Under the pieces are notes generated by a model. It made no database searches and had not been told where the DNA came from. It worked only from the letters and a program-made list of their open reading frames with translations. From a virus: a DNA stretch of 28,574 nucleotides. Each line of letters opens with the position of its first letter. The stretch's first letter is position 1. This document shows positions 14,463 to 22,891 of this stretch, one piece after another. The stretch covers positions 1 through 28,574 of the IMG/VR virus record IMGVR_UViG_3300027733_001313. The stretch is one strand, 5' to 3'. The translations under genes were made by a program, and so were the position numbers.

Positions 14463-17125
14463 TCAAAAGAAAATAAACTAGTAAATGTGTTGGCTGTGTT
14501 GGTGCTGGATTTCAAGTCCCATCCCAACACCCCCAAGAGATTATCGATCTTCTGATCTACCACAGTGGTTTCCATCTCACCATCATCAAATGGCAAGTCT
14601 TTGAACCATTGTGGCAAATGCATTTCGTCTGTGGGATACCCGATTGAGGTCCATCCCAGTGGATTCGACTTGAGTTTGCACACAATGGTCTTCATGCCGT
14701 CCACTACCTGCATTGAATAGTTGTCCGAGTTCATGCGTCGCAGATTGTTCCAGTTCATGGCTGCTCGCACATGGCCGGGCATGTTGGCTTTGCCTAGCCG
14801 TTCTTCTTCTTTTCTATACTTGGTCAAGTTATTCACACGCTTGGGACTACCCTTCTCCCAGCCGGGTCTTTCCATGAATACATATTTAAACTCTCTAATT
14901 CGTGCCACGATTTCTTCTCTCTGTGTTCCTGTTAGGACCTTATTTAGAATCTCGCTGAGGAACTCTTGAATAATCACAGGCGTATCACTTCGTTTCAAGT
15001 CCAAGCCCATGGCCTTGACTTTGCCGGGCTTGCCATTCACATCCACACGTTTGTTCTCTTTGTCGATGTACAGCACAGCATAACGCTTCTTGGTGATGAA
15101 CAAGCCAGTTCTGGCCACAATCTCTCGACCGCCGCGGATCACAGATCCCATCTCTCTTGGACTATGGAATGCTTGCTCCATGAAGCCAGGGAATGACTCA
15201 TTGACCTGATCTGCTATGGAATTGTATAGCGCGATACAAGTTTCAGCGGACCATTCCATGCGACCTTCTTGGACTTCTTTCTCCAGCATGGGCCAGGCAG
15301 TGAAGTAACATGAGTCTGTGTCACCATAGATGATTGATTTACCTACATGGTCATATTCGCCAGTGATGCATTCATTCACATACGCATCCATGTGCTTGGC
15401 GATAGTGCGTCCTACTAGCGTGGTCGATTGTCCAATGCGTTTGTCAAAGAATCTGCAACCTGGATTAAGAATAGCACCATACAGACTGTTCAAGTTAATC
15501 TTCTTGACCAGTTGTCGTTTGTCCCAGTATTCAAACTGCACATCATCCTTGCCTTCGTATTCTCGGGCTTTCTTCTGCATGTCTTTACGTTCGGCATACC
15601 AACGCTTGAGCAAGCCAGGAATCACTGCTTCTTTTTCGTAAGTGAAGATGGTACCATTGGCTGATAAGATCCAAGGCTGATTTGAATCAAAGATCATCTT
15701 CCATATCTCAGCAGCAGAGTGTACAGTTTCCCCACCATCCTGCCAGTCGATAGTGATCTCAGTGCCGCGTTGTTGATCCATCACGGCTGTGTATTCCAGG
15801 CTGGCAAACAATCCTTCCCAAGCAGCAGCAAAACTGTCTCCCTTGGCCATCTTGTCTTTGATCAGCCTATCAGTCATTATGGGCCGAAGCTGACCGACGA
15901 TGGTTTCTGGCCCCATGTTAAGGGCCCTAATAGCACTGGGATAGAGCGAGTTGATGTCGATACTACCAATCCATTCGTGGATGCCTTTTTTGGGATAAGC
16001 AACATAGGCACCTGCGGCTTGCGTGTCTTCATCTGAGAGTCTTTCTTTACGGTTGGGAACTACCATACCACGCTCATGAGCTTCCACGATGATGGCCTGC
16101 TCAGTCACTGCTACTGCACCCATTGTGGTCTGCAATAGCACGGTATTTTCATGCGCTAGTGTGTTGGCCAGACTCAAGAAACGCAGTTTCTTGTCCAGTT
16201 TCCCAATCAACATTGTGTCCTGGCGATTGTAATCGATAAAGGTCTTGAAGTTCTGATTGTAAAGTTGATCCAGGGTGCCTTCAAATGCAGTCTTGCGACC
16301 AATCTCTTCGTATTCACCAATGGCATCTAAACTGTAACTGTGTCGCTCTTCATAAGTGTATTTGCGATACAGTTGCATATAGTCCATATGCACACGGCCT
16401 ACCAAGTCAAAGGTCTCGTTTTCTGCACCAAAGCGTTCAAACATGCGTTGCTTGGGAAACTGATTCCACAAGCACATGCGCCGTGTGTCATCCTTGCTTA
16501 ACACTCTGCTGATACGATTCACTGTGTAAGGAATGTCATAGCCTTCGGAGTTCCAACCAGTAAGGATGTCTGCATCTTGGATCAAGTCCAGGAATGAGTT
16601 CAGCATGTCTGCTTCTTTTTCAAACATGAAACAGTTTTCAAACTCTCGGGCGATATCTTGTGCCGTCTCCATGCTCATGTGGCGCGGAGGTACAGCCAGT
16701 GTAACGATCTGATCCAACCAATCCATGTACACAGAGATTGCTGTGACTGGGTTGAATGGATCGCTCACAGGTGAGAATCCGCGTTCAGGATCAAAGTCTA
16801 CTTCAATGTCGAAGAATGCTGTATGCAGTCGAGGACCATCCTGGCCTTTGTAGTTGTCCTCGAGACAGCGGAAGATGGGATTGATATCCGACTCGTAGAT
16901 CTTTTTGTTGGAGTGCATCCGCACTTCTTTGCGGAACTCTTTGTTGTTCTTTGAGGAAAACCTTGCCACTGGTGTGCCGTAGATTGAACGGAACTTGCCT
17001 CGTGGGTCGTCGTAGTAGAAAACATAGTTGGCCGGATATTCGCGATAGACTCTCTCGCCATCTCGTCGCTCAACTACATGTATGCGATCGTGTGCTCGAT
17101 CATAAAGTGCGTCAACGTAACTCAT
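14459..17125 (-). CDS. 43: Family B replicative DNA polymerase (T4 gp43 type)
   Basis: Complete at 888 residues (T4 gp43: 898). The exonuclease motifs are FFDIEVD (104-110, Asp106/Glu108), GWNSEGYDIPY (190-200, Asp197) and YNRQDTM (299-305, Asp303). The polymerase motifs are SIDINSLYPS (388-397, Asp390), KKINLNSLYGA (541-551) and IIYGDTDS (598-605, Asp602/Asp604). All catalytic acids are present, so proofreading and synthesis should both work. The C-terminus NTFTSLFSFE resembles the clamp-binding tail of gp43. CGGAG stands 4-5 bases before the ATG. The leader contains a GC hairpin just ahead of the ribosome site, where T4 gp43 represses its own translation. Its stop is coupled by ATGA to the methyltransferase-like gene and, beyond it, the clamp. 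Confidence 0.98.
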   Translation of the reverse strand: MSYVDALYDRAHDRIHVVERRDGERVYREYPANYVFYYDDPRGKFRSIYGTPVARFSSKNNKEFRKEVRMHSNKKIYESDINPIFRCLEDNYKGQDGPRLHTAFFDIEVDFDPERGFSPVSDPFNPVTAISVYMDWLDQIVTLAVPPRHMSMETAQDIAREFENCFMFEKEADMLNSFLDLIQDADILTGWNSEGYDIPYTVNRISRVLSKDDTRRMCLWNQFPKQRMFERFGAENETFDLVGRVHMDYMQLYRKYTYEERHSYSLDAIGEYEEIGRKTAFEGTLDQLYNQNFKTFIDYNRQDTMLIGKLDKKLRFLSLANTLAHENTVLLQTTMGAVAVTEQAIIVEAHERGMVVPNRKERLSDEDTQAAGAYVAYPKKGIHEWIGSIDINSLYPSAIRALNMGPETIVGQLRPIMTDRLIKDKMAKGDSFAAAWEGLFASLEYTAVMDQQRGTEITIDWQDGGETVHSAAEIWKMIFDSNQPWILSANGTIFTYEKEAVIPGLLKRWYAERKDMQKKAREYEGKDDVQFEYWDKRQLVKKINLNSLYGAILNPGCRFFDKRIGQSTTLVGRTIAKHMDAYVNECITGEYDHVGKSIIYGDTDSCYFTAWPMLEKEVQEGRMEWSAETCIALYNSIADQVNESFPGFMEQAFHSPREMGSVIRGGREIVARTGLFITKKRYAVLYIDKENKRVDVNGKPGKVKAMGLDLKRSDTPVIIQEFLSEILNKVLTGTQREEIVARIREFKYVFMERPGWEKGSPKRVNNLTKYRKEEERLGKANMPGHVRAAMNWNNLRRMNSDNYSMQVVDGMKTIVCKLKSNPLGWTSIGYPTDEMHLPQWFKDLPFDDGEMETTVVDQKIDNLLGVLGWDLKSSTNTANTFTSLFSFE

Positions 17126-17139
17126 TTATCTCCGTTTAT

Positions 17140-17151
17140 GGCCGGTGGGCC
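17140..17151 (-). promoter_or_regulatory. Small hairpin in the polymerase leader, possible translational operator
   Basis: The mRNA reads GGCC-CACC-GGCC, a 4-bp GC stem with a 4-base loop, ending about 5 bases before CGGAG and 15 bases before the polymerase ATG at 17125. T4 and RB69 gp43 repress their own synthesis by binding a hairpin in this place. The stem here is short and does not share the T4 sequence, so the role is a guess. Confidence 0.3.
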
Positions 17152-17186
17152 GTGATTCATGTTCGTAAAGTGAACGATACTAAAAA

Positions 17187-17194
17187 TATTTATC
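17187..17194 (-). promoter_or_regulatory. Possible T4-type late promoter (GATAAATA)
   Basis: GATAAATA on the minus strand, one base from TATAAATA, stands 62 bases before the polymerase ATG in an 80-base spacer. A replicative polymerase is expected early or middle rather than late, so this may be chance in AT-rich sequence. I found no convincing sigma70 promoter in the same spacer. Confidence 0.25.
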
Positions 17195-17205
17195 AATGAA
17201 TTGTG

Positions 17206-18123
17206 TTAGTCAATGAATTTCGTATTTTTATAAATTTTTATTTTTTGCAATAGTGTGCTACGTTGATTTTCAAAATTTGAAATATACCCAATTGGAAACT
17301 CTAACGGTAAAGAATCCAATGCTCTATTGTGAGATTGTGCCCATGATGTAAATTCTGGTGATCTATAGATATTTTTTCTTGTGCCATCTAATTCAATGAC
17401 AAACCCACCAAAAGATCCAAGTCTGCCAGTACAATCTTGAGCATTGGGATCGTCGTTTTCGTAAAAACTCTGCAATACAGATTTGCCCAAAATTGAATCG
17501 TTGAGTATAACCATTGGTGATTCTAGTGCCATATATTCGTCAAAATTATGTGCTTGATCTTCAATGGTAAATTGTAACCAAGGATCCAGATCAGTATGAG
17601 ATTTTCTTGTAGTATTGCATATTATCATTGACAACGGATGTTGATCTAAAATAAATTTTTTATTTTTATGAGGATGACATGCAGGTTCCAACTGATGTAC
17701 TGCTACGTTTATTTCATCAACTATATCTAACCATTGTTGAAAAGACATATATTCTGGTATTTTAAAATTCTCATCAAAAGGATTTTTCTTATCTGATTCT
17801 AAGTGTAGATCATGATACCATAATACATTGTAGGTAAAGAACCTGTGCAATTGATTTAACGTATCCTGACTACGGTCAAATTCATCTGAAATTGAAAATG
17901 GAAATGTATAATTTATTTGTTTTAATTTATCAATGGCCGATTTGATCTGATTCCAGGGTTTAGAAGAGTTGATAATACCATTCCTGTATATAAGATCTTT
18001 CGAAGAAATTTCATAATTTAAGTTTATTTTTTGGAAATGTTTAAACCATTTGGCTACGGCGTTGTTTTGAAATAGAGAAATTTCAACGACTGATTCATCT
18101 AGAAAAGTTATTTGTAATTTCAT
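17206..18123 (-). CDS. AT-rich gene of unknown function upstream of polymerase
   Basis: A 305-residue soluble protein with no family I recognise. It starts MKLQITFLDESVVEISLFQN, is rich in Asn, Ile, Lys, Phe and Asp, and has a central His-rich part (WYHDLHLE, HQLEPACHPHKNKK, DQHPLSM). The end includes GRLGSFGGFVIELDG and PLEFPIGYISN. Its DNA is clearly AT-richer than the genes on either side, and no ribosome site is visible before the ATG at 18123; the upstream stop is 16 bases away. Both points suggest later arrival, as with phage morons. The frame is long and intact, so it is likely expressed. Confidence 0.75.
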   Translation of the reverse strand: MKLQITFLDESVVEISLFQNNAVAKWFKHFQKINLNYEISSKDLIYRNGIINSSKPWNQIKSAIDKLKQINYTFPFSISDEFDRSQDTLNQLHRFFTYNVLWYHDLHLESDKKNPFDENFKIPEYMSFQQWLDIVDEINVAVHQLEPACHPHKNKKFILDQHPLSMIICNTTRKSHTDLDPWLQFTIEDQAHNFDEYMALESPMVILNDSILGKSVLQSFYENDDPNAQDCTGRLGSFGGFVIELDGTRKNIYRSPEFTSWAQSHNRALDSLPLEFPIGYISNFENQRSTLLQKIKIYKNTKFID

Positions 18124-18139
18124 GTTATGATTACTACTA

Positions 18140-18442
18140 TTACTGCAACAGCATCCTTGTCAACCCTATGCTATCAATTACACTTATTATCAGATAGTTG
18201 CCCAATATGCCAAAACTGCCTCGAGTATACGCACACCATGACATGATCAAGCATCCAGTGATGTATGCTATGTATAATTTTACAAATGGCAGATCAGGTA
18301 CCATAACAGCATAGGTCAGACTACAACCTAGCGATATTGCCCATCCTACCAATTCCAAACAGAAGCGCAAAGGATATGCGCGAAAATCTGCTCGCACATA
18401 ATCTGCTACGCCGGCACGCCATTTGGCAAAACTCGGCGTCAA
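18140..18442 (-). CDS. Small membrane protein, three predicted helices
   Basis: A 100-residue protein with hydrophobic stretches at about 27-48 (FCLELVGWAISLGCSLTYAV), 56-73 (LYIAYITGCLIMSWCAYT) and 77-98 (FGILGNYLIISVIDSIGLTR), after a positively charged N-terminus. It should sit in the host inner membrane. The start is a TTG at 18442 overlapping the upstream TGA as TTGA, the same geometry as the ATGA overlaps elsewhere. No enzyme family is recognised; superinfection exclusion or a holin-like role cannot be judged from sequence. Confidence 0.72.
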   Translation of the reverse strand: MTPSFAKWRAGVADYVRADFRAYPLRFCLELVGWAISLGCSLTYAVMVPDLPFVKLYIAYITGCLIMSWCAYTRGSFGILGNYLIISVIDSIGLTRMLLQ

Positions 18443-18693
18443 AGAGTCTTGCCCACAGTTTCCAAGATGGTTTCTAGTTGTTCGTGATCTTGTTTGGCTT
18501 TACCAAACTCGGCCTTGTGTGCCAGTTTGATGGCTTTCTTCAGCACAGCAGGTTTGATCTCCAGTTCTTCAGCAATGGCCTTGATGGTATCGTTGAGTCC
18601 TGCACTGAGTGTGTCCACTTCGTGCATGACCTGCATGCCTTCGTTGATGATCTGTGTGAGTTTGATCTTCTGATCGCCGTTAAATGTTTTCAT
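18439..18693 (-). CDS. DsbA-like double-stranded DNA-binding protein (late transcription)
   Basis: An 84-residue helical protein (MKTFNGDQKIKLTQIINEGM...). Its central part, LNDTIKAIAEELEIKPAVLKKAIKL, has the length and pattern of T4 DsbA (89 residues), which binds DNA and helps late-promoter recognition; this is not the disulfide enzyme of the same name. The ATG at 18693 has GGAG 7 bases upstream; an upstream Met at 18738 would lie inside the promoter. The coupled TTGA ends the gene at the membrane-protein start. The similarity is by eye and moderate. Confidence 0.65.
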   Translation of the reverse strand: MKTFNGDQKIKLTQIINEGMQVMHEVDTLSAGLNDTIKAIAEELEIKPAVLKKAIKLAHKAEFGKAKQDHEQLETILETVGKTL

Positions 18694-18715
18694 TGAGTAT
18701 CTCCAGTAAAAACAT

Positions 18716-18744
18716 AGTATAACAACTCTGTGATACAATCACAA
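18716..18744 (-). promoter_or_regulatory. Sigma70-like promoter for the DsbA-like gene
   Basis: TTGTGA (18744-18739) and TATACT (18721-18716) on the minus strand are 17 bases apart. Transcription would begin near 18709, giving a 16-base leader with GGAG before the ATG at 18693. The spacer between the two boxes is filled by an inverted repeat (next entry). Confidence 0.65.
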
Positions 18745-18749
18745 GAGTT
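18724..18749. promoter_or_regulatory. Inverted repeat overlapping the promoter (operator or terminator)
   Basis: AACTCT-GTGAT (18724-18734), loop ACA, then ATCAC-A-AGAGTT (18738-18749) form an 11-bp stem with one bulged A. The core TGTGAT-ACA-ATCACA is a perfect palindrome. It lies between the -35 and -10 boxes, so a dimeric repressor could sit there. On the plus strand it is followed by TTT and could end antisense transcription; in the sense direction the tail is poor in T, so it is a weak terminator for the 1147-residue gene. Confidence 0.5.
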
Positions 18750-18759
18750 TTTGGCTAAC

Positions 18760-21700
18760 TCAACGACTGTTTACAATCCGAGCCATGAGTGCTCTACGAG
18801 CAGCACGGCTTTCTTCAACCTTCTTGGCATCGTTATCAAACTGTTTCTTTGTGGCTTGTACCATGCCGCTGAGTCGTTTGTCACCGCGTTTGAAATCACC
18901 AGACTGATCTGCCGCTTTAGCATCCTTGGCAGCGGCAGTTTTGTATTGAGCCAGTTTGTTGGTGCTGAGTTCATTCAAACCTTCAAAATTCTTCATTTTA
19001 TAATAGCCCGGTGGCGGGTTCAATGGGGCATTTGGTATAGGTTCGGCTTTTGCCGGTGGAAGGAGGTTTCCATTTTTGTCAATACGACGACCCTGACTGT
19101 CTACTCGTGTGGCATCTCGCTCGGCATCCGTCCATTTTTTAAATGCGTCATCTCTCTCTCGCTTGTTTCGTTCAGCATCCACTTGTTGTTGTGTTTTTTT
19201 ACCACTGAGGATGTCTGACATCTCCTGTGGGGTATAAGCAGGCTGACCTTCTTTCAATGGTTTCAAAGGGTTAACTGTTTTCTTGCCTGCGGAGGCATTG
19301 GTCCTAGGTGGCATGCTTTGTTTGAGTTTAGCAGCAAGGTCTTTGTCTGCTTGACTTTCTGGTCCAGCGAGATCTCTGAGTTGATCCAATGGAATAGCCT
19401 CATCCACTCGTTTCATGTCCTTGCGGATTGCTGCCTTGACCTTGCCGTATTTCTTCATGAAGTCAGCGTCTGACATGGTTTTGAGATCGTCAGCCAATTC
19501 TTTCACACGGCCTTCTTTGATCAAGGCTCGTTTGAGTTTGATCATGAGTGTGTCGGATTCTTTCACATCTTTTTTCTTGTCATCTTTTTTAGCCATTGAT
19601 TTGGAAAGCGCATCAAGCGCGTGTTTGACCATTTTTTCTTTTGTTATTGGCTTTGCTATTTTCTCTGGACCCTCACGAGGACCGGTATCACGGCCACGCG
19701 ACTGTCGATCATCACGAGGTGATTGTTGACCACCATCACGGCCTGCACTGGGTTCACTCTTGTCCATTTCTGTCAAGTCTCCCGCCACACCTTGCTCACG
19801 CTCTGCTTGACGCTGTGCCCAACGCTCTTTGTTGCGTTGGACTTGTTGAGGACTTGCTTTCTTTTCTTTGCTTAGGTCACGATATAATGCTCGACCCAAT
19901 GCGCTGGTATGAGGATTCTTTTCAGCCTCCGCCACACCTTGCTTGGCAGGAGATAAGTTGTGATGCCGGGCTTGTTCTAGATCGCGTGTGCCCACAATCT
20001 CTGCGTCATGCTTTTCAGCCCAGGCTATCATTTGGTCCGTGTCGCGAAAAGTCTTGTGCCATGTGCGGCGATCCATACCACGAACACCGTGTGCTTCAAT
20101 GGTATGACCCTGTGCAGCCTCTGCCATGTCTTGCGGCCCATAATACTTATTTAATATTTCCTGCGCTTTTTCTGGAGTGACCCATGGGTTCTTATCGGTC
20201 CCATCCACAATAGATTGAAAAAAGTTTTTATCACCTAATTGGCCAGCATCTAACGCTTGTTGGATGTGTTCGGGCGCGGGTCTGTAGTATTGCTCTTCAT
20301 CGTCTCCTTTACGCTGCACGGGAACTTTTTCTTTTTGTCTTAGATCAGGAGTCATATCAAATTCGGGTCGCGTTGGAGCAGGCAATGCTGGTGCAGCACG
20401 GCCGGTCTGGGCAACTTGTTGTGGCTCTGACAGCGGTTGTCCATTGGCCTTGAATATCTGCCGCACCAGGCCTGACACAGCATTGGCCATGGCCACGATA
20501 GGTGTGGGCAAATGGGCACCCTTGGCCTCTTTATCGATGTGGGCCAATTGTTGCATGGTGGGCCTGGATATGGATCCATTTTCAAACGGGTTGATGAGTT
20601 TCAAGGCGTCGGGATATTCATCAAAAAAGTCCTCTAGACTCCAGGTATCATCAACCTTCTCTAATATGTCATTTACCAAGGAGACTTTGAGTGATCGCCC
20701 GGTCAATCTTTCAAACTCTTCAACGGGATTTACATCATTATTGTCTTCGCAATATTCTTCAAAATCACTCCAGTCCTCGTAGTCCCTGAATCCCTTTACA
20801 CGCTGCAATGCTCTCATATCACTGTCAGTGATGGCATCTGCCAGTATGCCAGAGTCGGCCTGATAATCATACATGTTGTATAGTTCGTCAGCAGTGGCTA
20901 TTTTGAGCATGGCTTTGAGAGCCTGGATGCCATTCATCCCACCGGCTTGTTCAGCAAACCCTTTGACCAAGGTCACAATCTCTGGACCAGCCGCAGACAT
21001 TGCTGCACCAGTGGCTGCTGCGCCTGCTGCCTTTTTAAGGAATCCACGACGGCTTGGATCTATGGCGTCTTCTTCACCTAGAGGATTTTGCAGTTTGTGC
21101 AGGCTCCGAAAACGATTCTTCTTGTGACTGAATTTTCGTAGACCGCTTTCATTTGTTTGATGCCCCATCAACCGCATCATGGTACGAACATGCACACGAT
21201 CTTTTTCTTTTTCATCATCGGACAAATCATCGTATGGCACATGCTGTGCAGCATTATAATCAGCCTTGGGATTACGCTTCATCCACTGGCGGTGGATAAA
21301 TTCAGCAGCCTTTTCCATGTTGTTACCGAAATGTTTCACAGCATGCTGGGCAGCACGACCTGCTGCTAGATTTTCTTTTTGCCAGTCAGGATGTAAGTCG
21401 GCAAACGGCACATTGATATCACCTTCTGTGCCATCACTGTTCTTTTTGATCCTTGGCTTGGTGCCTGTGGGGTCAAAGTTTCTACGCCATGCTTCATGTG
21501 CATTGCTGGCGAATTGTGTTATGGGATCCGCTGCACCTTCCTTTATTGCCGGTGTAGCATTTTGTGCCGGACGCCGGGCCCGCATCTGGGCGGCCTTTGC
21601 CTCTGCTTCTCTTTCCCAATCGCTTTGTGGAGCCATGGTGCCCTGGTTATTCTGATTCATTATCGAACCTTGATACCGAGCTTGCAAGGTGGTGAAATTA

Positions 21701-22203
21701 AGACCTTTGGATTCTAACATTTTTGTTAGATAATCCATGGCCTGCTCCATCTGAGATCTGGTATTACCTTGGAATTGTCCAGTGAGATCAATTTCCTTTT
21801 GCATTGGCTCGCCACCGGTAGACATTGGCTCTATCCTCACAGACACAATCAGCTTACTGGGATCTGCCGCTTCCTGTAATTTTGGAAATGGTGACATTGG
21901 TGCTAATCCCTGGGAAGCTCCACCCATGGATCCATCAGGTTTCAGTTTGGCATTTGGCCAACGAGTTAAATAATCGCGCAACCATGTCTTATAAGCAGCC
22001 AGAATTGTACCAAACTCGTCATCGGGTAGTTGTTCATAATTGGGCAATCTTGATGGATTGATAAACGCACCTTTTGCATTTACAGGAATACCATATTCGA
22101 GATCATGCCCCATTGATGTTTTGCTTTTTGGACCCGGCTTGGTATAATCAATAGGGCCAGCATCTTCAAACACAGGGCTGGTAAAAAGTTGGTCGATGAT
22201 CAT
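18760..22203 (-). CDS. 1147-residue virion-type protein with internal twin-arginine-like segment
   Basis: A large, mostly hydrophilic, low-complexity protein, rich in Ala, Lys, Asp, Gln and Pro. Recognisable parts: an N-terminal block (1-180) of unknown fold; SRRGFLKKAAGAAATGAAMS (384-403), which looks like a twin-arginine export signal although it lies mid-chain; a compact acidic segment (440-545); a block at about 698-745 (HTIEAHGVRGMDRRTWHKTF...) that I believe recurs in marine phage proteins; AKQGVAEAEK (753-762), whose Val-Ala-Glu resembles a prohead protease site; and charged helices to the C-terminal RIVNSR. I see no catalytic motif. Its size, composition and neighbours favour an internal head or ejected protein. 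The ATG at 22203 lies one base after the previous stop, with a weak AGAAG upstream. Confidence 0.85.
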   Translation of the reverse strand: MIIDQLFTSPVFEDAGPIDYTKPGPKSKTSMGHDLEYGIPVNAKGAFINPSRLPNYEQLPDDEFGTILAAYKTWLRDYLTRWPNAKLKPDGSMGGASQGLAPMSPFPKLQEAADPSKLIVSVRIEPMSTGGEPMQKEIDLTGQFQGNTRSQMEQAMDYLTKMLESKGLNFTTLQARYQGSIMNQNNQGTMAPQSDWEREAEAKAAQMRARRPAQNATPAIKEGAADPITQFASNAHEAWRRNFDPTGTKPRIKKNSDGTEGDINVPFADLHPDWQKENLAAGRAAQHAVKHFGNNMEKAAEFIHRQWMKRNPKADYNAAQHVPYDDLSDDEKEKDRVHVRTMMRLMGHQTNESGLRKFSHKKNRFRSLHKLQNPLGEEDAIDPSRRGFLKKAAGAAATGAAMSAAGPEIVTLVKGFAEQAGGMNGIQALKAMLKIATADELYNMYDYQADSGILADAITDSDMRALQRVKGFRDYEDWSDFEEYCEDNNDVNPVEEFERLTGRSLKVSLVNDILEKVDDTWSLEDFFDEYPDALKLINPFENGSISRPTMQQLAHIDKEAKGAHLPTPIVAMANAVSGLVRQIFKANGQPLSEPQQVAQTGRAAPALPAPTRPEFDMTPDLRQKEKVPVQRKGDDEEQYYRPAPEHIQQALDAGQLGDKNFFQSIVDGTDKNPWVTPEKAQEILNKYYGPQDMAEAAQGHTIEAHGVRGMDRRTWHKTFRDTDQMIAWAEKHDAEIVGTRDLEQARHHNLSPAKQGVAEAEKNPHTSALGRALYRDLSKEKKASPQQVQRNKERWAQRQAEREQGVAGDLTEMDKSEPSAGRDGGQQSPRDDRQSRGRDTGPREGPEKIAKPITKEKMVKHALDALSKSMAKKDDKKKDVKESDTLMIKLKRALIKEGRVKELADDLKTMSDADFMKKYGKVKAAIRKDMKRVDEAIPLDQLRDLAGPESQADKDLAAKLKQSMPPRTNASAGKKTVNPLKPLKEGQPAYTPQEMSDILSGKKTQQQVDAERNKRERDDAFKKWTDAERDATRVDSQGRRIDKNGNLLPPAKAEPIPNAPLNPPPGYYKMKNFEGLNELSTNKLAQYKTAAAKDAKAADQSGDFKRGDKRLSGMVQATKKQFDNDAKKVEESRAARRALMARIVNSR

Positions 22204-22204
22204 A

Positions 22205-22891
22205 TTATGCTTCTTCTAAATAATCGTCATTGAGATCTTGTGGAAGACCTCTACGATGTGCGCGGAACATCTCCACAGCCATCTCGGCTTCATCCAAACT
22301 ACGGAACCTGCTGGGCAATACACGATCACCATGGCGTATCTCAAATCCTGAATCAGGGTGACCCCAGCACTCTAAACAGGTGCCATCTTCCATTGTGAAT
22401 GCTTTTGCAAGTGCCGATTCGCCTACGCTGACCGGGCTCATCATAGCAGTACCAGACATCATAGGTTCTTCAGTCTCGTCGTATTCTTGTTGATCACCGG
22501 GCTTGGCTGGATTCTTGTCCTGCACCTTTCTAACTGCTTGTCGTTCAAGGCGTTTTTTCTTGTCTTTGATCTCATCGTCTTTTTTTGCTTCAAGGTAATC
22601 CAAATATTGACCAAGATCTTGTTTTACTCGGCTTAGCATGTCTTCGTCGATCTCACTCATGTGGCGGGCCAGGGCACTGGATTTCATGCTGTCGCCGAAC
22701 ATGTTTTTGCCCAGAGGTTTCTTCTGTGTGTCATTGCCCAACACCGGTGATATGTTTTCCGGCTTGAACAATGCAGGCAGTTGTGGCACTGACTTCTGTT
22801 GTTTGTTTAACCCATGTTTCACTGACACCGGAGTGAGATCCGATTCAATCATTCTCAATCGATCTAAGATCTTTGCTATGTCGTCGTTCAT
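22205..22891 (-). CDS. Unknown acidic/charged phage protein
   Basis: A 228-residue protein of unknown function. The N-terminus (MNDDIAKILDRLRMIESDLT) is a short helix; then QQKSVPQLPALFKPENISPV (31-50), a block I believe is common in marine phage proteins. A charged coiled-coil part follows (about 85-130, DYLEAKKDDEIKDKKKRLE), and a C-terminal module with a CLEC pair and SGFEIRHGDRVLPSRFRSLD resembles small modules in other phage virion proteins. The ATG at 22891 overlaps the Dps stop as ATGA. A structural or assembly role is inference from neighbours. Confidence 0.75.
   Translation of the reverse strand: MNDDIAKILDRLRMIESDLTPVSVKHGLNKQQKSVPQLPALFKPENISPVLGNDTQKKPLGKNMFGDSMKSSALARHMSEIDEDMLSRVKQDLGQYLDYLEAKKDDEIKDKKKRLERQAVRKVQDKNPAKPGDQQEYDETEEPMMSGTAMMSPVSVGESALAKAFTMEDGTCLECWGHPDSGFEIRHGDRVLPSRFRSLDEAEMAVEMFRAHRRGLPQDLNDDYLEEA

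Noticed and set aside
18694-18738. Extended DsbA-like protein starting at 18738
   Set aside because: The extra 15 codons cover the promoter and ribosome site; the ATG at 18693 has GGAG at the right distance.
19641-20180. 179-codon plus-strand open frame opposite the 1147-residue gene
   Set aside because: The product is His/Leu/Cys-rich and shows no motif; the minus-strand gene is continuous through it.
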